From contig NZ_JADQDC010000003.1 in NCBI RefSeq assembly GCF_015694345.1, positions 248,001 through 312,000 on the forward strand: a DNA stretch of 64,000 nt. Reading direction: 5' to 3'. Position numbers and translations under genes: made by a program. Shown here piece by piece: positions 60,983 to 64,000 of this stretch. Source of the stretch: Novosphingobium jiangmenense. GTDB taxonomy: Bacteria > Pseudomonadota > Alphaproteobacteria > Sphingomonadales > Sphingomonadaceae. Under the pieces are notes generated by a model. It was not told the origin of the DNA. It was given only the letters and a program-made list of their open reading frames with translations, and ran no database searches. Each line of letters opens with the position of its first letter. Position 1 is the first letter of the stretch.

Positions 60983-61986
60983 AGCTCGCATCCCTGCCGC
61001 AAGGGCGCGACGGTCGTCTGATCGTCGTGTCCGAAGACCTTGCCTGGTACGCCGACGCCGATCACATCGTGCCGACGATGCAGGCCCTGCTCGACGATTG
61101 GGACCGCTATTTCCCGATGATCGAGGCGCTTTCGATCGAGCTTGCCCATGAGGCGATCCCGCGCAAGCGCTTCCACGAACGCGAAGCCTGCGCGCCCCTG
61201 CCGCGTGCCTACCAGTGGGTCGATGGCAGCGCCTACGTCAATCACGTCGAACTGGTCCGCAAGGCGCGCGGAGCGGAGCTTCCGCAAAGCTTCTGGACCG
61301 ATCCGCTGATGTATCAGGGCGGCAGCGACGACCTGCGCGGCGGACGCGAACCGTTGCGCCTCGCCGACGAAGCATGGGGCTGCGACCTCGAGGCCGAGAT
61401 CGTCGTCGTCACCGGCGACGTGCCGCAGGGCGTCTCAGCGGAGGAGGCGCTGGGCCACATCCGTCTCGTCGGCCTCGTCAACGACGTTTCGCTGCGCAAC
61501 CTGATCCCCGGCGAACTCGCCAAGGGTTTCGGATTCGTGCAGTCCAAGCCGGCCAGCCACTTCTCGCCGGTCTTCGTCACGCCCGCGGCGCTCGGCGATG
61601 CCTGGGCCGGTGGCAAGCTCTCGCGCACGCTGATGATCGACGTGAACGGCCAGCCCTTCGGCCGGGTCGAGGCGGGCGAGGAGTGCACGTTCGATTTCGG
61701 CGTGCTGATCGCCCATCTGGCCAGGACGCGCAGCCTCGGCGCCGGCTCGATCATCGGTTCGGGCACTGTTTCGAACCGCGATCCCGATGGCTCGCCCGGC
61801 CGTCCCGTCGCGCAAGGCGGGCGTGGCTATGCCTGCATCGCCGAACAGCGCATGGTCGAGACCATTGCCTCGGGCCAGCCGCAGACGCCGTTCCTCAAGT
61901 GGGGCGACACGGTGCGGATCGAGATGCGCAACGCCAAGGGCAAGAGCATCTTCGGCGCGATCGACCAGACCGTCACCCGCGCCTGA
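60979..61986 (+). CDS. Fumarylacetoacetate hydrolase family protein
   Basis: This is a 335-residue FAH-fold enzyme. The metal-binding acidic pair is in DLEAEIVVVTGD, and VNDVSLRNLIPGELAKGFGF, SKPASHFSP and GSGTVSNRD are typical. The N-terminal part (residues 1-100; LPQGRDGRLIVVSEDLAWY) matches the short FAH type found in homogentisate/tyrosine clusters. It is expected to hydrolyse fumarylacetoacetate to fumarate and acetoacetate. GTG 60979 overlaps the MarR stop (GTGA). No homogentisate dioxygenase or isomerase gene is in the window. Confidence 0.88.
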   Translation: MKLASLPQGRDGRLIVVSEDLAWYADADHIVPTMQALLDDWDRYFPMIEALSIELAHEAIPRKRFHEREACAPLPRAYQWVDGSAYVNHVELVRKARGAELPQSFWTDPLMYQGGSDDLRGGREPLRLADEAWGCDLEAEIVVVTGDVPQGVSAEEALGHIRLVGLVNDVSLRNLIPGELAKGFGFVQSKPASHFSPVFVTPAALGDAWAGGKLSRTLMIDVNGQPFGRVEAGEECTFDFGVLIAHLARTRSLGAGSIIGSGTVSNRDPDGSPGRPVAQGGRGYACIAEQRMVETIASGQPQTPFLKWGDTVRIEMRNAKGKSIFGAIDQTVTRA

Positions 61987-62006
61987 ACGCCTGCATCCGC
62001 AAACGA

Positions 62007-62040
62007 AAAGGCCCCGCCGGTTTGTCCGGCGGGGCCTTTC
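62007..62040. terminator. Bidirectional terminator between FAH gene and tadC
   Basis: A perfect 14-bp stem AAAGGCCCCGCCGG / CCGGCGGGGCCTTT (62007-62020 and 62026-62039) surrounds a TTTGT loop. It is flanked by A- and T-rich ends on both sides. It serves the two convergent genes. Confidence 0.88.
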
Positions 62041-62058
62041 CTTGTGCCTGAAGGCCGG

Positions 62059-63063
62059 TCAGCTCTTCTTGTGGATCAGGGTATCGCTGATCGAGCAGGC
62101 CGCAGGGCCGAGGATGACCACGAACAGCACCGGCAGAATGAACAGGATCAGCGGGATGGTCATGATCGCCGGCAGGCGCGCGGCCTTTTCCTCGGCGCGC
62201 ATCATGCGCTCGTTGCGGAACTCGGCCGAAAGCACGCGCAGTGCCGATGCCAGCGGCGTACCATAGCGCTCGGTCTGGATCATCGTTGTCACCACGCCCT
62301 TTACCGAATCCAGATCGACGCGGTAGGCCAAATTCTCGAAAGCCTGGCGGCGCTCGGTCAGGAACGACAGCTCGATCGCGGTGAGGGCGAACTCGTCGCC
62401 CAGTTCGGGATAGGCACGCCCCAGTTCGCGCGCCACGCGGCTGAACGCGGCGTCGACGGTCAGGCCGGCCTCGGCGCAGATCACCAGCAGGTCGAGCGCA
62501 TCGGGCAGGCCCTTGCGGATCGCGTTGGTGCGCTTGGACACCATGTTCTGGATGAACACGTCCGGCCCCTTGTACCCCGCGATCAGCATGAACATGAACG
62601 CGCCCATGCGCTTCATGGGGCTCCAGTCGCCGAACATGTTCGTCCAGTAGAACATCACCGCGCCAAGCAGGCCGAGCGTGATCGGGCCGACCAGACGGCC
62701 AAGGATGACCGCAACCGCCCATTCCTTCTTGCGGATGCCGGCCTGGGCCAGCTTCTGCTGGATGACGGCGAGCTGGCTGTCCTGCAGGACCTTCAGCGAT
62801 TCGAGGAAGCCGCGGATCTGGTCGGTGGTCTGGTTGCGACGGACGATGCTCTGGCGCTTGCGGGCATTGGCGGTGACGATGCCGGCCTTGAGCTGCTCGC
62901 GCCGCTCGTTCAGCGCCTTGACGCGCTTGGCCATCGGATCGCGCACGGTCACCGCGGCATAGATCGCCAGCATGACGGCGGCGGCGGCAACGCCGATCAG
63001 GATCGATCCGACGAAGTAGACGTCAAAGCCGAGCAGGGTCGGTCCGGGCGGGTTCTGAATCAT
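62059..63063 (-). CDS. tadC: Tad pilus assembly protein TadC (type II secretion F family)
   Basis: This is a 334-residue inner-membrane platform protein. It has a membrane helix near the N terminus (about residues 18-40), then GLPDALDLLVICAEAGLTVDAAFSRVARELG, the GspF/TadC signature. Two C-terminal helices end in LFILPVLFVVILGPA. It works with TadB and the TadA ATPase to assemble Flp pili. It lies 16 bases downstream of tadB on the minus strand. Confidence 0.93.
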   Translation of the reverse strand: MIQNPPGPTLLGFDVYFVGSILIGVAAAAVMLAIYAAVTVRDPMAKRVKALNERREQLKAGIVTANARKRQSIVRRNQTTDQIRGFLESLKVLQDSQLAVIQQKLAQAGIRKKEWAVAVILGRLVGPITLGLLGAVMFYWTNMFGDWSPMKRMGAFMFMLIAGYKGPDVFIQNMVSKRTNAIRKGLPDALDLLVICAEAGLTVDAAFSRVARELGRAYPELGDEFALTAIELSFLTERRQAFENLAYRVDLDSVKGVVTTMIQTERYGTPLASALRVLSAEFRNERMMRAEEKAARLPAIMTIPLILFILPVLFVVILGPAACSISDTLIHKKS

Positions 63064-63079
63064 GGCCTGTCTTTCCCGC

Positions 63080-64000
63080 TCAGATTTCGAAGTTGACCAT
63101 CTTGGCCATGATGAACGACCCGATGCCCAGCCAGGTCAGCCCGCCGAGCCCGGCGATGATCAGGCGCTCGTCGACGAAGAATTTCGACAGGTAGACCGGG
63201 TTGATCCAGTAGATCAGCGCGAACACGATGAACGGCAGCGACCCGACGATATAGGCCGAGGCCTTGGATTCCGAGCTCATCGCCTTGATCTTCAGCTTCA
63301 TCTGCGCGCGCTTGCGCAGCACGTCGGACAGGTTCGAGAGCGTTTCGGCAAGGTTGCCGCCGGTCTCGCGCTGGATCGCGAGGGTGATGCAGAAGAAGTT
63401 GAACTCGGGCATGTTGAGGCGGTCGGCCGTGTCCTGCAGCGCGTCTTCCATCGTCCGGCCCACCTTGATGCGGTCGGTCACCAGCTTGAATTCCTCGCCC
63501 ACCGGACCCGGCAGTTCGCTGGCGACAACGCCAAGCGTCTCGGTCACCGGCAGGCCCGAACGAAGCCCGCGCACCAGCAGGTCGAGCGCATCGGGCAGGC
63601 GGGTGGTGAAGTTGTCGACGCGCTTGTTGATGGCGCGCGATACCAGCATGTGCGGAATTCCGCCGCCGATCAGCACGCCCGCGCCAAGCGCCATCAGCGG
63701 CGCGCCGGTCTTCAGGTAGACGATGACCAGCACCGCCAGGGCAAGGCCGCCGCTGAAATAGAGGTACTGCGACAGCGTCCAGCCCTTGCCGGTGCGATGA
63801 AGCCGCAGTTCCAGCGCTTCCATTCGCGAACCGGACCCGGCGATCTTCATGGTGCGCGGCTTGCGCGCGGCCAGCGTCTTGCGATACTGCGCCTCGACCT
63901 TGTCCATCGCGCTGTCGGAATGGCGGAAGCGCACCGACTGCAGTCGGCGCCCGCCTTCCTTCGAGGCGGAAGGACCCGAAAGCGCGGCATAACCCAGCAC
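63080..64000 (-). CDS. tadB: Tad pilus assembly protein TadB (5' end beyond window)
   Basis: The visible 306 residues are the C-terminal and central part of TadB. The frame is open to the right edge of the window, and the sequence before it (MLGYAALSGPSASKEG...) reads as the end of a first hydrophobic segment, so the true start is probably outside. The core shows RLPDALDLLVRGLRSGLPVTETLG and two following helices. It is a GspF-like platform protein paired with TadC. Basic spacer segments (ARKPRTMKIAGSGSRM) precede the core. Confidence 0.9.
   Translation of the reverse strand: MLGYAALSGPSASKEGGRRLQSVRFRHSDSAMDKVEAQYRKTLAARKPRTMKIAGSGSRMEALELRLHRTGKGWTLSQYLYFSGGLALAVLVIVYLKTGAPLMALGAGVLIGGGIPHMLVSRAINKRVDNFTTRLPDALDLLVRGLRSGLPVTETLGVVASELPGPVGEEFKLVTDRIKVGRTMEDALQDTADRLNMPEFNFFCITLAIQRETGGNLAETLSNLSDVLRKRAQMKLKIKAMSSESKASAYIVGSLPFIVFALIYWINPVYLSKFFVDERLIIAGLGGLTWLGIGSFIMAKMVNFEI

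Overview
The window is GC-rich chromosomal DNA from an alphaproteobacterium, most likely a sphingomonad of the Novosphingobium type (an inference from gene content, not from a database search). The clues are the ybgC-tolQRAB-pal order, the infA-maf-rng-yacG-tRNA-Phe block, a DUF1285/CoA-pyrophosphatase/CCA-transferase run, a TonB-dependent receptor, a BciA-type 8-vinyl reductase, K+-independent H+-pyrophosphatase and a Tad pilus locus. Genes are densely packed, with many ATGA, GTGA or TGATG start/stop overlaps. No rRNA, CRISPR array, prophage or intact IS element was seen.

Layout. 1-4.96 kb: end of a HIT protein, then the Tol-Pal envelope operon closed by a terminator. 5-6.4 kb: J-domain protein and PhyH-type dioxygenase. 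6.4-9.3 kb (minus): cca, Nudix hydrolase, DUF1285 protein, GNAT. 9.5-12 kb: cydA-cydB plus a tiny DUF2474 gene. 12-15.4 kb: an XRE regulator divergent from isocitrate lyase, with a perfect 9-9-9 dyad between them. 15.6-18.9 kb: GGDEF-EAL protein, purQ, purS. 19.3-23.2 kb: TetR regulator and a HlyD/ABC exporter. 23.2-27.1 kb (minus): M16 peptidase lipoprotein and a DUF433/DUF5615 toxin-antitoxin-like pair of lower GC. 27.4-28.2 kb: purC. 28.4-34.0 kb: a compact six-gene run (NTF2-like, GNAT, nitrilase, E1 alpha-beta fusion, FabD-like acyltransferase, LMW-PTP). 34.0-34.6 kb: two small divergent genes. 34.6-39.0 kb (minus): FGGY kinase, lldD, rhaT, deoR, preceded by a perfect dyad. 39.1-42.5 kb (minus): bciA, tRNA-Phe, yacG, rng, maf, infA. 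42.8-50.3 kb: TonB receptor, PilZ protein, uvrC, PLP enzyme, two secreted proteins. 50.3-56.5 kb (minus): tesB, cupin/JmjC-like protein, BioF2-type GNAT, hppA, thiL. 56.6-60.3 kb: thiolase, SDR, enoyl-CoA hydratase, TetR. 60.5-62.0 kb: MarR regulator and FAH-family hydrolase. 62.1-64 kb (minus): tadC and the 3' part of tadB.

How the parts work together. Several blocks are self-contained modules with a local regulator and a visible dyad or promoter: XRE/aceA (glyoxylate shunt), DeoR with rhamnose-type uptake, kinase and lactate oxidation, TetR/ABC export, TetR/beta-oxidation and MarR/FAH (aromatic degradation). Two regulator genes appear to be transcribed as leaderless mRNAs. Short GC-rich palindromic repeats of at least two families sit in intergenic gaps. 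The least explained locus is the six-gene run at 28.4-34.0 kb, where a fused 2-oxoacid dehydrogenase E1 is overlapped by an unusual acyltransferase with no E2 or E3 gene nearby. Nothing in the window proves a new system; that run is the best candidate.
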